Below are positions 10,198 to 20,883 of a DNA stretch of 64,000 bases, piece by piece. Within the stretch, counting starts at the first letter, position 1. Each line of letters opens with the position of its first letter. The notes under the pieces are model-generated. The model saw nothing but the letters and a program-made list of their open reading frames with translations, did no database searches and was not told the DNA's origin. This DNA comes from Pinus tabuliformis (lineage: Eukaryota > Streptophyta > Pinopsida > Pinales > Pinaceae), in the NCBI GenBank assembly GCA_031772625.1, contig CM062804.1, positions 280,196,598 to 280,260,597 of the forward strand. Reading direction: 5' to 3'. Position numbers and translations under genes: made by a program.

Positions 10198-12108
10198 TGT
10201 TAGTGCCTAGATTTTAGAGCCTAGATCGACCTCAGGCTGAAGGGAGGCAATCATAGGATAACCACAAACCAAGCTTAACCTGGTAGCTAGCCCTACTAGG
10301 TTGGGAGAGGGCTCTCTCCTTGTGCAATTCAGTCAAGATGACTGAATCAAATATGGATTTTAGGCTAGGTATAGTAGCTCAGAGGATTTGATTGGATTTG
10401 TTTTGGGTCGAAACAGGAAGAGAAAGGATGATTTGGACTATGGAATCGATGTTAGTTTCTACCAGCAAACCTTGGGCAAATTAAGTGCCATGTTCAGCTA
10501 AGTGAAGATTGTAAATGTGAGAAGTATAGGGGAGAAAACTCGTTTCCCTGTAGGCATCAGACAAAGGATGAATCTACAACAGCAACTTTAGATGAAAGAG
10601 AATCACAAGGTTGCTCAGTAGAGCATCTAGTCAAGGATGAATTCTGCTAAGACAACCATTACAACTAACAGCAAAATCATCATGAAAGGAGCATCATTAC
10701 GGATGAATTCCTAACATATCACTTAGATATTGCTGTAACAAGACAGAAAAAACATAATGTGTAAATGAATTATAAGAAAAACATACTAAACATTAGCATC
10801 GTGATGAATCCCAGATCTAAAGGGCAAAATACTACCTTATTAAAATGATATTCAGGAAAAAAAATTACACAAATCCAAGACAGCCTCTCTGCTACAAAAA
10901 TCGAACCTCTACACTATGAAATTCATAAAATTTATACATTTAACTCATCCCTGTATTAAGGAAATTGAGCTCAACCATCTTCTTCAACATAGAATCAGTT
11001 ATATTAAACTTGGACCGAATTTCTAAAAATAGGTGTTGAAGATGAACTCGTATCTCTTAAACCATAGCACCTATTACAAAACTGAAAGAGGCGTTTGTAG
11101 ATAACGTCATGTTGGAGAAAAACCTCTATCAAATTCTGGAAATTCATTTCTAGTTGCTCAGAATTTGTGCCACAAAATCATCTCTAAAACAGAAAATCAT
11201 TAAAAACTTAAATCTATCAAAATGAGCTGTAAAGATCTAGTCACATATTTAAATTCATGACACCTGTGAATAAACCGAAAGATTTTTTTGCTATATGGCT
11301 CGTGCTTAACAAAAACCTCCTTCGGTTTTTCAAAATTACTTTCCATCTATTGTAAAATGGCACCGCACTAAAATGTCTAAAACGATAACATAAATGAAAA
11401 TTTGCTTTGTTTTAATGCAGGCTCCAAATATCACTGCATATCTCCCACATAGTAGCACTCGTGCATAAATTGAAGGAGGTTTTTGTTATTTGGTATGTGA
11501 TGGACAAGAACCTCTTTCACTTTTCAAAAATTCCTTACGATTACTTCAGAAACTAATTTTGTAGTAAACTTGTCATTGCGTGTAGCCACTGACCTCAAAA
11601 AATGCACAACCAAGAATCACTCATTCATTTCGATCATATATTCTGATCTAGAAACTGTTTATAGGAGTGTGATATACCATTGGAAATCTCTTTCCGAGAT
11701 TCTTCTGATGGAAATACTAAGGATATGATTTTCACTAAGGATATGATCATGTGCAAAACATCTCCAAAAACCAGACACAGTAAGAGCCCATTTTGATCCC
11801 TGCGAAGATTGGAACTAACATCGGCCTTATTGGGGATGGCAGCTCCTTGGAGGTGTTAAGAACACCATAGACGAAGTGCCTCATCCATTGGGCAATATGG
11901 CCAAACAACTGTAAACCCAAAACAACTCATACCAATCCAAAAACATATACATACTGCAACCTGTACATAAACAAATACCGAAAATTGAAATGCTGCCTTA
12001 GGCAACTTATTTATGTAAAAATCTAACCTACTTTGCTGCAAAATTGATAGATCAAGTAACACTGAAATGCCAGATCAACCAATCAAGTAACTGTGACAAG
12101 GATGCTTC

Positions 12109-12609
12109 TTAAAAGTGCTTCAACCAGGACACAAATGTAAATGTTGACAACCATCCATGCACAAACTGAATTTGGCTGTGTGAAAGACAATCTGACTTAT
12201 CATTCAAACTAAAAAAATACTCCATATATGCGACAATAGGATCAAAGAAACCAGACTCTGTTCGCTGCCCTAACTCCTCAACACAGACCTCCAACTGCAA
12301 ACTGTCAACGTAAGCATCCATGGGCAGCTCTATTGTTTCTTGTTTTGAAGGAGGGAGAGTTTCCAAGAAATTTTTAAGATCTCAGAATTCATATGATTGG
12401 ATCTGATCATTTAAATTTTGAATCTCCTTTTCAAATTTTTCAACAACTAACTCAAAGAAATCATTTTTAGCTTTAGGAGGAAACTTCAGAGATCTCAAAC
12501 ATTGAAGCATGGTAATGAAAAGTACTTCATCAATTTCAATATCCACTAATTGATCTCTAACTTCTTTTAAAACTTCACAAAACACAGGGTTTGCCACATA
12601 CCCTACCAT
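12109..12609 (-). pseudogene. Gag-like ORF remnant with one in-frame stop
   Basis: Two open segments, 12609-12382 and 12366-12109, lie in one frame separated by a TGA, giving about 165 codons. The frame starts 166 bp inside the primer-binding site, the usual place for gag. The protein is acidic with a helical, coiled-coil-like stretch (FFELVVEKFEKEIQNLNDQI) and no zinc knuckle. I do not recognise a family; gag is inferred from position only. Confidence 0.4.
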
Positions 12610-12774
12610 TTTATTTTAGTGCATGAACGAATCAGTGAGCACTGGAATCTCTGGATTGAGTTAGAGTCACTAGGTGAACGTTTCAACCTTCATATGTGTC
12701 TGACTGTTTTCCACCATCAGCAATTAGATCTACAACTTGAATGATCTTTCCCAGAAAAGATCTGTCACCTCTTC

Positions 12775-12790
12775 CTCGGTGGAGTCGCCA
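12775..12790 (-). promoter_or_regulatory. Retrotransposon primer-binding site, tRNA-Arg-like
   Basis: The plus strand reads CTCGGTGGAGTCGCCA, three bases before the LTR edge at 12794. The last 12 bases equal those of the primer sites at 24148-24164 and 52530-52546. The minus strand would pair with a tRNA 3' end finishing GGAGTCG-CCA. Confidence 0.65.
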
Positions 12791-12793
12791 CTA

Positions 12794-13900
12794 TGTTAGT
12801 GCCTAAATCTACCTCAGGCTGAAAGAAGGCAGGTCTAGGGTAACATCAAACCACGCTTAACCTGGTAGCTAGCTCTACCAGGTCGAGAGAGGGCTCTCTC
12901 CTTGTCAATCTCAATTAGAATATGTCAACTAGGGCTTGAGATGACTGAAATGAATGTTGATTTTAGGCTAGGTATCGTAGATTAGGGTTTCTAGTTTGAT
13001 TTTAGTTTTTGGTTGGTAGATCAATCGGAGAAGGCATATTAGATTCGGGAAATCAACTCAGGGATACAGTCATGTCCTGTGGGGCAGGGTAGACAAGAGC
13101 TTATGTACTAGCAAAGGATTGAGATGGTAAAGTAAGATAGTTGAGGAGTTGAGGAGGACATAAGAAACTATGAATCCTCTTCAAACAGTGAAAACATTGT
13201 AAACTAAATGCATTCCCAAGACAAAGCGCTGTAAATTTAGTGTATTTTGTCTATTCACCTTGATTCATTTAGTTTAGAAGAAAGAGGGAGATGTGGATAC
13301 ATATGAAACATCAGGAAAAAATCATTACAAAGAAGAAACAATACATAAACTCATTGTCACAAGAATCCCACAAAACTAGCTGTGAAACTTGGTTTTATTC
13401 CTTGCCAACTACTGATACAAAATGTTCAGTGAGTCCATCACTTCTGCCAAAGTCCAACCTTTACAAAAGAATCAAAAAGCACATGATATAGGCAAGGAAA
13501 CTACTCAAGCTAGCTATCAGGGTTGAATCCATGAGAAGAGGGCTGGTTTCAACCATATCTAAACTAAGAACAAGAATATAGGCAGTGGAATAGCTTGCCT
13601 CTAAAACCAAGGAAACCAATTCATTATAGCTCAAAACCACTTCAAAATGATGAATCTACCCTATAAGGTCATTTTGCAATTACATTTACATAGCATAGCA
13701 TCATTTACAATCATAAATTCATCCAAGATGAGAGGAAAAGTCAACTTGTAGAAAAACTAGGCAAAATTTGGAATTTTGAACAAAACTGGCAAAATTCATC
13801 CTATGTGCAGCACCACTGATCCTATGCACAATGCTTTTTATAGGCAAATTTTGGAAGACTTCCCAGAGTCCAAATTAGATGCAGGATATCTTGTTGGAAA
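12794..13900 (-). repeat. LTR related to those at 10198, 38548 and 52551
   Basis: It starts with TG and carries the GAGAGAGGGCTCTCTCC and TTTTAGGCTAGGTAT boxes also found in the large gypsy LTRs. It serves as 5' LTR for the remnant on its left, because the primer site abuts it, and probably as 3' LTR for the accessory-gene element on its right. The right end is an estimate, since no clear polypurine tract is visible. Confidence 0.45.
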
Positions 13901-14198
13901 TCTTGATGAGTCTACTTTCTAGAACAACTTGAATTTCGGAATTTGGAGTCCATTTGCCCCTCCAAAAACTGATTCTCCCAAGACTTCTTCCTGTGTGGAA
14001 AAAAAGTGGCAGAGAGGGCACTTTTTGGGTGTTTTCTGCCCTTTTGGAGACCTAGAACTTGTTCAAAATTCTCAGCCATTTCTGAACTTCCATATTTTTC
14101 TATGCTTATTCCAAAAATATAAACTTTTTTGCAAGAAAGTGTCCCCAAAAAAGGCGCAGTGCTGGTGGCACTACGCACCTATTGAGAAAGCCTGTTTT

Positions 14199-15851
14199 TT
14201 ACATTAAAAATTCCAAAATTGACAAAAATTTATCCAAATTTCTTGAAATTTGGCATGATTGACCCTTATTAAGTGATTTGATGAGCCAATGATGCTTCAG
14301 CCAAGATCTTGAGTTTATATTGCTCTTTTTTCTCCTTAAAGCTCTTTTTAGCTTGGCCTTTAGCCTCTTCACCCTTGTTTTGCAAATCTTGTTCTGGGTT
14401 AGGTAGTGATAGGCCATATGGTGAAACATTTTCTTCTCTTTGTTGGCTTTCTCAATCATCTTCTCAAGGTGAATTTTCAACCTCTCCAACCATGATTCTT
14501 GGTCATGCTCAATTTCTTGCTCAAGGGAGGTCATCTTGATCTTTCTCTTCTTTGCCTTTTGCCTATTTTACCTAATCATTTGCAGCTCCATAATAGCTTG
14601 CTTATCTTTCAGTTGCTTATTTTCCTGCTCAAGAAATTTTATGATCCATTTGGACCTCTCAAGATCAAGTGGTAAGGCTTGTATTTCAGCCTCCTCCTCT
14701 TTGATAATCATGTCCTTGAGTCTTGAGATTTGAGAGCCCAAATCAATGACATCTTCCTCAATCAAAATAAAATCTATGTATTTCCATTCAAGAAGGACCT
14801 CCTCATGCATATTTTGTTTCCCTTTGTCTTTTCTCTTTGATTGCTAGCCAACCTATATAGCTAGAGAAGAAGGCAAAGCGCATTTCACCCTTGGTGAAGA
14901 TAACATTTTCTTATGGTTTGGTGAAGAAAACGAGACCCCTTCCACCTCTGGTGGAGATAGTACTCGCTTAGCAGCAGCAAAAAGCCTCCTGGTGCCTCTC
15001 TCATAGGTGACAAACACTGGCACACCTGTAGTTTTAGTCTCATGAACACCTGGTTGTCCTGATGGCCCTCCTTCCTCTTGAGGCACTGATGGAATCACCT
15101 GAGGGCCTTTGAAAATCTCATGGGTAATAAAGGTATCCCATGGTATGTTTAGCAAGCTTAGCTCATGAAAAACAACAATTTTAATCAGTGAGAAGTGGTA
15201 AATGTTGTTGAATTGTTGAGGAAAAGGTTTCCTTTGCACATAGTGAGCCATCTTCTCAATATTCCTACATATAAAGTATGGGAGGTTCATCATCCTTACT
15301 CTTGTGAAATGCATCAACAACCTGATATGATATGTATATAGGCGGGAAAACCTTCCTTCACAAGTGAAATACTTGATGATGAGTTTCATGAGAGGAGCAT
15401 AAGTGTTCTACAAGTATTTGAAAGGAAAAACCCTACTGATTTGCCTGTGATATCCAGCCTTAATGTAAGGCTCATAATGTTCTCTGCCCACATGCTGCCC
15501 CTTATTCCATTGTTCACCTACATTAGGGATGCCTGTTGTTGCTGAAATGGTGGCAGGTGTCAAGGTGAAAGAGACACCAGCGAGGTTCACCTGGCCATTG
15601 TGGAGATGAATAAAAAACAACCTAGCAAGCTCATGATGAAATTTCACCCTCTCTACCATTTCACAAAACTGATAACAAGACTGGTGTTTAAAGCTAGTTA
15701 TAGCAAGAGGGCAAGCAAGTAATTCTATAAGAGTGGTGGGCTCCTCCTAGATGATCTTTCCCCCTTTGTGTGGATTTCTTGGTACATGAGCTTCTCCAGA
15801 AGAATCACTGAGAGTTTCCTCTTCCCTATCATAATCTGAATCTATCTCCAT
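14199..15851 (-). pseudogene. Decayed retroelement accessory gene: globular N-part plus coiled coil
   Basis: Open segments starting at 15851, 15659, 15389, 14810 and 14534 all share one reading frame. They are separated only by stop codons (mostly TAG), so they were one ORF of about 550 codons. The N-terminal part contains VSFTLTPATISATTGIPNVG, which resembles the 'putative plant transposon protein' type of retroelement accessory ORF. The last 200 codons are Lys/Glu-rich heptad-like helix (EQENKQLKDK; RVKRLKAKLKRALRRKK). This N-globular/C-coiled-coil order matches ORF-A plus ORF-B of the large element at 38548-53699, although the sequences are not obviously homologous. The family assignment is from memory of motif style and is tentative. 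Confidence 0.55.
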
Positions 15852-16037
15852 GCCTATGAATTTGAAGTGAAAGTAGATGAGTATGAAGAGATTTTGAAAT
15901 ATGAGGTAAGCAGTGTGTATAAGGAAGTGAATGCTAGGAGGAAGGGTTTCTTTTGGGAAATGAGGGAAGTGAATGGTGTTATGAATGTGAGATAAGGGGT
16001 TTGATAGTGAAGTGGATGTAATGAAAGAGTAGGATGT

Positions 16038-16110
16038 GGGAGTTAGGGTTTGGGATAGGGTATAGGGCTAGGGTTTGATAAATGGGAGTGGGGTTTGGGG
16101 AGTGGATTTT
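16038..16110 (+). other. G-run cluster with telobox words
   Basis: At least seven GGG runs are spaced by 3-8 bases, which satisfies a G-quadruplex pattern on the plus strand. TAGGGTTT (telobox AAACCCTA on the minus strand) occurs at 16044-16051 and 16069-16076. The cluster lies about 190-260 bp upstream of the accessory ORF start (15851) in the minus sense, so it could be promoter or leader DNA. Confidence 0.45.
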
Positions 16111-16393
16111 GATGATTTTAGGGAGAGGGAATGGAATTTGACAAGCTCAATATGGATGGAGTGAGAAAGAAGAGCAAATGACTTTCAATAACTTGCAAGA
16201 GATGATTTAGCAACTAGCTAGGGTTTGTGTTAACCATTTAGCTAGGGTTTGCTCTCAAGAAAACCAAACACATCCAAGCCACCAAACATAACTTTCCTGA
16301 GCAAGGAGGAGTGATCTACTTACTTGGAACATGCATCAATTCTTTTTTAGTAAGTTTGGAGGTGTCTTGAGGCGATTCTGGTAGTTGTAACAA

Positions 16394-16427
16394 GTGCACT
16401 GCGCCAAGGAACAGGTGCGCAGTGCAC
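16394..16427. other. Perfect 11-bp hairpin GTGCACTGCGC / GCGCAGTGCAC
   Basis: The arms 16394-16404 and 16417-16427 are exact reverse complements around a 12-nt loop. A related hairpin, GCGCAGTGC (14154-14162) with GCACTACGC (14168-14176), lies in the same element, which suggests the GCGCAGTGC word recurs in structured positions. Confidence 0.6.
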
Positions 16428-17722
16428 ATTCAATGCACAGCGCCAGGCCAAATTTCAACAACAAACCTGCAACAGATGCACAACACTGATTAAATGCGTA
16501 GCACCAGCAAGATGACTTGATGTTTTTCCCTGTTTTGCCTTCTTTATTCAAAAACGTGATTTTCTCCCTTTGGCTCATTCAATTGCAACAATGAAGACTT
16601 AAAACACATGAATTGGCTTTTATATCCCTCTCATTTAATTTTTCACTAACCAAGACCCACTTTTCTAATGTTTTGCCATATTTTTCAGAAATGCTCTGTT
16701 TCACGTACATTTTGACTTTTGCCTTTTCGTAGGTGGACTTATACATTGAATTTTTGTAATGGCAGGTGTCGCATTTGTCAGCAGGTCATCAGGAACAACT
16801 ATTGAATACTTATTACATATAGAAACATTTAAATTACATGAAATTTTTACAATAATGGAAAAAACTCTGTTTTCACCTCAAAACAAAATTTTGAGGTAAA
16901 ATTTTTTGTTGAACATGACAAAAGTAAATTTATGATTTTATGAACTTTTTTATCCTTCTCATGTGCCTGCTGACCATTTTATTCAATTAGGATGACCATG
17001 ATGACAAACCCTAAGACCTAATGAGAGTAAACCCTAGAACTGGTTTTTTATAAATGAAATGAAACAAGATGACTGAGAATGAGTAAAAACATGTGTAAAC
17101 AGGTTAGCAAGAGAGTATCATGAGGGAAATTGACATGAGACCACTACCATTAGTTGATCCATGACCTAATGGAATGCAGTTGGTCGTATGAGACACCTAA
17201 TATGCGTGCAAAGAGCAATTCGATCACTGATGGAAGTGTGAAGAAACTGACACTAACAGGTAGATGATTTATGGTACTTTACAAACCTCCCAACAATGAT
17301 AGAGTGGTTCCTTCATATTTCCTTATGAAATTATAGGATGAACTTATTTTAGGTCAACATGTCAACTACTTTAACATTGGTGATTTATGTGGGTGTTGTT
17401 GGGAAAAGTATCCAATTCGGAATGCCCCTATCCCACTCTAAGAGGTGATAGTGCCTTAGCAACAAACAAGGAAACTTATTCGAGTATTCTTCTTTATGGA
17501 ATGTAAATGAGGAAGCAGGATCTAACTAACCTGTGTCTTTCGCAAGTTTGTTGATCCAATCGCTCCTCCCTTCAGTAGCTCCCAGCTCCCAGCTCTCTCA
17601 CCGGCCCAGCTTCACAGAATTCCTGCAAGATCACAAGAGAGGGAAACTACAAGAAGATACAGATATACATTCATAAAAAGCTCAAGATCAGATTAAGCTA
17701 AACATGTGAGCATAACAAAACA

Positions 17723-18157
17723 TCATTGGTATACAGCATGTAGGAGAAACTCAAATAGTTTATTGATAGAGTAATAAAGTCCAAGAGGAGATACAACCAA
17801 GTGAGGCCCGATCCAGCATCTACCTCCCAGCAAAGGAGTCCCTTCCTCTCCTCCAACAAAGCATAAATCACCCAATGTACTAATCTCAATCTCAAACCAA
17901 CAACAATTCTCTGCAAATACCAAATTCCAGCCTCCTGAACCTCTGGGTGAGAGATCCATATATAGATGTGAGCAGAGAGGATGAGTCAGCTCATGTTTTG
18001 ACTTGTGGCTTCTCTCTGTCAGTTCTTGCTTCCACTTGGAGGTTGAGAACCTCTTACTCATCACTTGGTCGAATTCATTGAGGCAAGTGTCATTGAGGAA
18101 GATTCTGGAAGCTTCCAGGGTCTTTCCACCTCGTTGAATGAACTTGCCATTTGTCAT
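17723..18157 (-). CDS. LTR-internal ORF, 144 codons, identical in both LTRs
   Basis: The same 144-codon frame occurs at 24497-24931 with no amino-acid change. The LTRs are so young that conservation says little about selection. The frame would cross the presumed transcription start, and I see no known domain. It is most likely a chance frame and is listed only because it is long and intact in both copies. Confidence 0.2.
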   Translation of the reverse strand: MTNGKFIQRGGKTLEASRIFLNDTCLNEFDQVMSKRFSTSKWKQELTERSHKSKHELTHPLCSHLYMDLSPRGSGGWNLVFAENCCWFEIEISTLGDLCFVGGEEGTPLLGGRCWIGPHLVVSPLGLYYSINKLFEFLLHAVYQ

Positions 18158-18221
18158 CTCCCGCTCAGCGCACCCTGGTAGTGCTTCTACCTGCGTTGCA
18201 GTGCAACTGGCCAGTGTAACC

Positions 18222-18239
18222 TCTGCATTTCAACGCAGG
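18222..18239 (-). other. 18-nt LTR segment complementary to the leader (23795-23812)
   Basis: Plus-strand TCTGCATTTCAACGCAGG here is the exact reverse complement of plus-strand 23795-23812. The sister LTR carries the same 18-mer at 24996-25013. It lies about 195 nt from the LTR's 5' end and upstream of the TATA-like box, so by this reading it is in U3 and would be present only at the 3' end of the genomic RNA. Confidence 0.8.
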
Positions 18240-18433
18240 CAGCTAGTGGAGCTACTGAATTGATCCTGATTTGACCATTTCTGAGTGATTTTTGGTGGAG
18301 AACTTCTGGGAGAAGCTGTCTTTGGTTGACCTTGTTCCTTTAGGGGTAGGAACAACTCATTTAGGGACTTTGGATCCCTTGAATTATGGACATTTCATGC
18401 TCAATGCTGTAAGGCACAAAAATGTCTATAATA

Positions 18434-18446
18434 GTTGCCCCCTAAA
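18434..18446 (-). promoter_or_regulatory. Polypurine tract next to the 3' LTR
   Basis: The minus strand reads ACTTTAGGGGGCAAC immediately before the LTR, the normal plus-strand priming position in LTR retrotransposons. Confidence 0.65.
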
Positions 18447-19544
18447 GTATGAGGCCGTTTATCGGGTGAAATGCTTTATTAGGAGGATCCGAAGTTTTTC
18501 CAATGCTGGGAGGAGACCTGTAATAACATACAATACAATACATTATTTTTCATACTGCCTTCATGATCTAGCTGAGGCGGGCATTCCCATGCTCAGCTTT
18601 ATAAATTCATTTTTTTGTACATAGAACAGACAATCGTCTGATGGTAGACTGATGATTTTGATGAAACCATAATCCTTTTGGTAGGATGATTATCTGTTGC
18701 AACGCTGTACATGTCAATGTCTTTATTTTTCCTGAATATATATCGCAGCCCAGATGGATGAAACTAGATCCGGGGTCTTCAATCTCGTCCGATCTTCACT
18801 CTAAGTACACGTCAATCCATGTGAGAAATGTTCTGAAGTCGAACACGGAAAGACATCGCTTGATTACCAGTCAATGATGTAAACTGTTAACAAGCGCGAG
18901 AGGAATCACCGATAATGATAATGACCCTCAAGGTACTGCAGTACAGTTCACGTGGTGTGAATAAAGGACTTGGCGTTGAACACCACGCAAAATCTTTTGG
19001 TTGAAGGTCATTGATGTATACCTGTCGCCGGAAGTGAGAAACTTGCCATTGAGGCATGCAAGCTTCAAAGTACTGAAGGGGTTGAGCTGATGCCGACAAG
19101 AAGCGATCCATCAAAGGAGGGCCTTAATGTATCCCACATCAGTGACACAGAATGGAGCAAATGATTTTGATGGAGGTGAAAACGATCTGATGATATATGG
19201 TTCAGGGTGGCGGTCATGAAAGGATGAAGGATAATGTATGGTAGTGGATGGGACACGGTTGACTCTTCTGGATGACTTCTCTTGAACATATCGGTGACAC
19301 TTGTGTGATGGATCGGTAGCATTTACCCCAAAGATGGATGGTATTGGCGAGACCATGGCGATGTGACCGGTGAATGAAACAACCCAACCCGACTCAGGCA
19401 CGGAGTGGAAGTGTCATGTTCAAGAGCGACTTGCTACCAATAAAAGTTCTTTGAGTTTCTTCCCAATTTTTCCCCAGTCATTTCTGATCAGTACCTCTTT
19501 ATTTTTGTCAAGCTTGAGGAGGATAACATATGCTTGTTCTATAA
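18434..19544 (-). other. Non-coding 3' interior of the non-autonomous element
   Basis: No gene is visible. Several paired arms occur: CAGAC/GTCTG (about 18628-18641), CGTGGTG with CACCACG (about 18953 and 18980), and CGATCCATC (about 19106) with GATGGATCG (about 19308). They suggest further RNA or DNA folding beyond the main array. Confidence 0.5.
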
Positions 19545-20315
19545 TTTGCCCTTCGGGCAAACCCATCGCTATGTTTTAACGAGCCTAGCGATAGTGAAAC
19601 TCGTTCTCGTCTAAAGACAAGTTTGTCGCTATTAATGTTTTTTAACGAGTTTAACGACAAAGATAACTCGATCCCTTTTCATTTTTAGAGAGTCTAAAAA
19701 GGTACGTAAAGATAACTCCAAAGTTCCTTTTTCGTCATCTAATCCCTTAAGTCCGAAAAAGTATAAAACAATACATAAGGGATGGATTTTCGATAGTTTT
19801 AACGAGACGAACAAAACAAGCGCTCGATCTTTTTGTGCAATAATCCCTGAGGTCCAAAAAGATTAAAATCTAGAGGAGGGATAGCATTTCTGGTCGCTTT
19901 AACGAGCTGGAAGGCCAAAACTCGTCAATCTTTTCATATTTTACGAGTCAGATGAAAAGAGCTTAAAGAAGACTCGTCTTTTGAGGAACGAGTGATGAGA
20001 CGGGTAGCAGTTGATTCCAGGTAATGGTTGGAAATTTCCAATCACGGCAGTGTCACAAGGATGGCTAAGTGAAATCACTCTTCGCAGCTGTTCCTCAAAA
20101 TGGGTAAACAATCAAATGGAGGTGAATGATCGGCCAATGGAAAAGTGGAGGTGATGGTGCAAACATGACCAAGGCTTTAACGGCTGATAATTTACTTTCG
20201 CAGTGGTTATTTACCGGGTAGTTCATTTTTTAACGAGCTTAAACGCAAATTGAATCACATGCTCGATCTTATGTTTATTTTTTAACGAGCATGAACTATG
20301 TGCTAAAACTGCTCG
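19545..20315 (-). other. Array of interlocked A-B-A'-B' inverted repeats (downstream block)
   Basis: Consecutive units contain two inverted repeats that interlock rather than nest. Examples (A; B; A'; B'): ATCGCTA 19565, AACGAG 19578, TAGCGAT 19586, CTCGTT 19600; TTTGTCG 19622, CGAGTT 19646, CGACAAA 19655, AACTCG 19665; CTTTTTCG 19727, ATCCCTTA 19742, CGAAAAAG 19754, TAAGGGAT 19776; ATCTTTTTG 19827, ATCCCT 19843, CAAAAAGAT 19855, AGGGAT 19877; TCTTTTCAT 19929, ACGAGTC 19943, ATGAAAAGA 19952, GACTCGT 19971. Weaker units are at 19674, 19789, 19891, 20222 and 20273. A TTTTAACGAG word often carries arm B, and B' is usually followed within about 10 nt by the next A. The order is that of an H-type pseudoknot. 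The pairing is seen directly; folding is inferred. Confidence 0.8.
19981..20099 (-). other. Nested long inverted repeat with central palindrome
   Basis: TTGAGGAAC (19981) pairs with GTTCCTCAA (about 20091) and GAGTGAT (about 19990) with ATCACTC (about 20074). The perfect palindrome TTGGAAATTTCCAA lies between them near 20029. Unlike the flanking array, this one is nested. Confidence 0.65.
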
Positions 20316-20883
20316 ATTATCCAGTCATATGATAAGAATGTCTCATGTAAGATTCCATTTTTATGGGGCTTGCGCCTTACAAAGCTATGCCCCGCATCCT
20401 TTCGTTATGCAAGTTCGGAAACGACTAATCCTACGAGTTTAAAGGGTTAGACCTACAGGTTTAAAGGGAGGACCTAAAATTTTAAAAAATAAATAGCTGC
20501 CCCTTGCTTTCACTCCAAAAGGTTTGCATGCCCCCAGGTATAAAACAGAGTTTCAAGGTTACCTCTACTTCACTTCCGCCAAAACAATTGTTTTACCGAG
20601 AGAGGCCTACCTCTTTCAGGTTACCCAAAGATTGTCCTGTTAATCTTTCAAACAAAACACTTCTTCGGCAATGTCTACCGAGATAAACAAAGGTGAGCGA
20701 CGATGCCCGCCAACTCACATAACTTTGACAAAATAATCTTGTTCTAGAATAACCCCTCTTCCAACCATGGACGGGGTACAGACTAGTCATATTCTCCCGC
20801 GGAAACCTACTCTATACCTGAAGTTTTCCTGCCGAAGCAGACTAGGACGCATGCCCCCTGGGTTCCAGTCATATCCCTCCGAA

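Larger units (their letters stand above)
10198..12793 (-). mobile_element. Decayed minus-strand LTR element (LTR start plus short internal region)
   Basis: TGTTAGTGCCTA at 10198 and again at 12794 marks the same LTR edge. The first 190 bp of both copies share AGCTTAACC/ACGCTTAACC, TGGTAGCTAG, GAGAGGGCTCTCTCC and TTTTAGGCTAGGTAT; beyond that they diverge, so they are related but not sister LTRs. A primer-binding site abuts the right copy at 12775-12790. Internal coding is limited to a gag-like remnant at 12109-12609. The boundary between the left LTR and the internal region is not visible to me. Confidence 0.55.
15852..17388. other. Non-coding retroelement-derived DNA
   Basis: No gene is visible. 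The stretch holds a G-run cluster (16038-16110), a strong hairpin (16394-16427) and AT-rich DNA up to the TSD of the next element at 17389. The left part is probably the leader of the accessory-gene element. Confidence 0.5.
17394..18433 (-). repeat. 3' LTR of the non-autonomous element
   Basis: 1040 bp, ending TGTTGTTGGG on the plus-strand left edge. The minus-strand 5' end reads TATTATAG where the sister LTR has TGTTATAG, so the terminal TG is mutated to TA. A minus-strand TATA-like CTATATATG (17957-17965) suggests transcription starts near 17930, leaving roughly 500 bp of U3. Confidence 0.9.

Noticed and set aside
13912-14207. Overlapping ORFs on both strands near 14 kb
   Set aside because: There is no domain on either strand; the region is probably LTR or 3' non-coding DNA beyond the accessory gene's stop.
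19545-20315. CRISPR-like or simple tandem repeat array
   Set aside because: Only short words such as TTTTAACGAG recur and the spacing varies. The order is in paired arms, not in repeated units, and the context is a plant retroelement.
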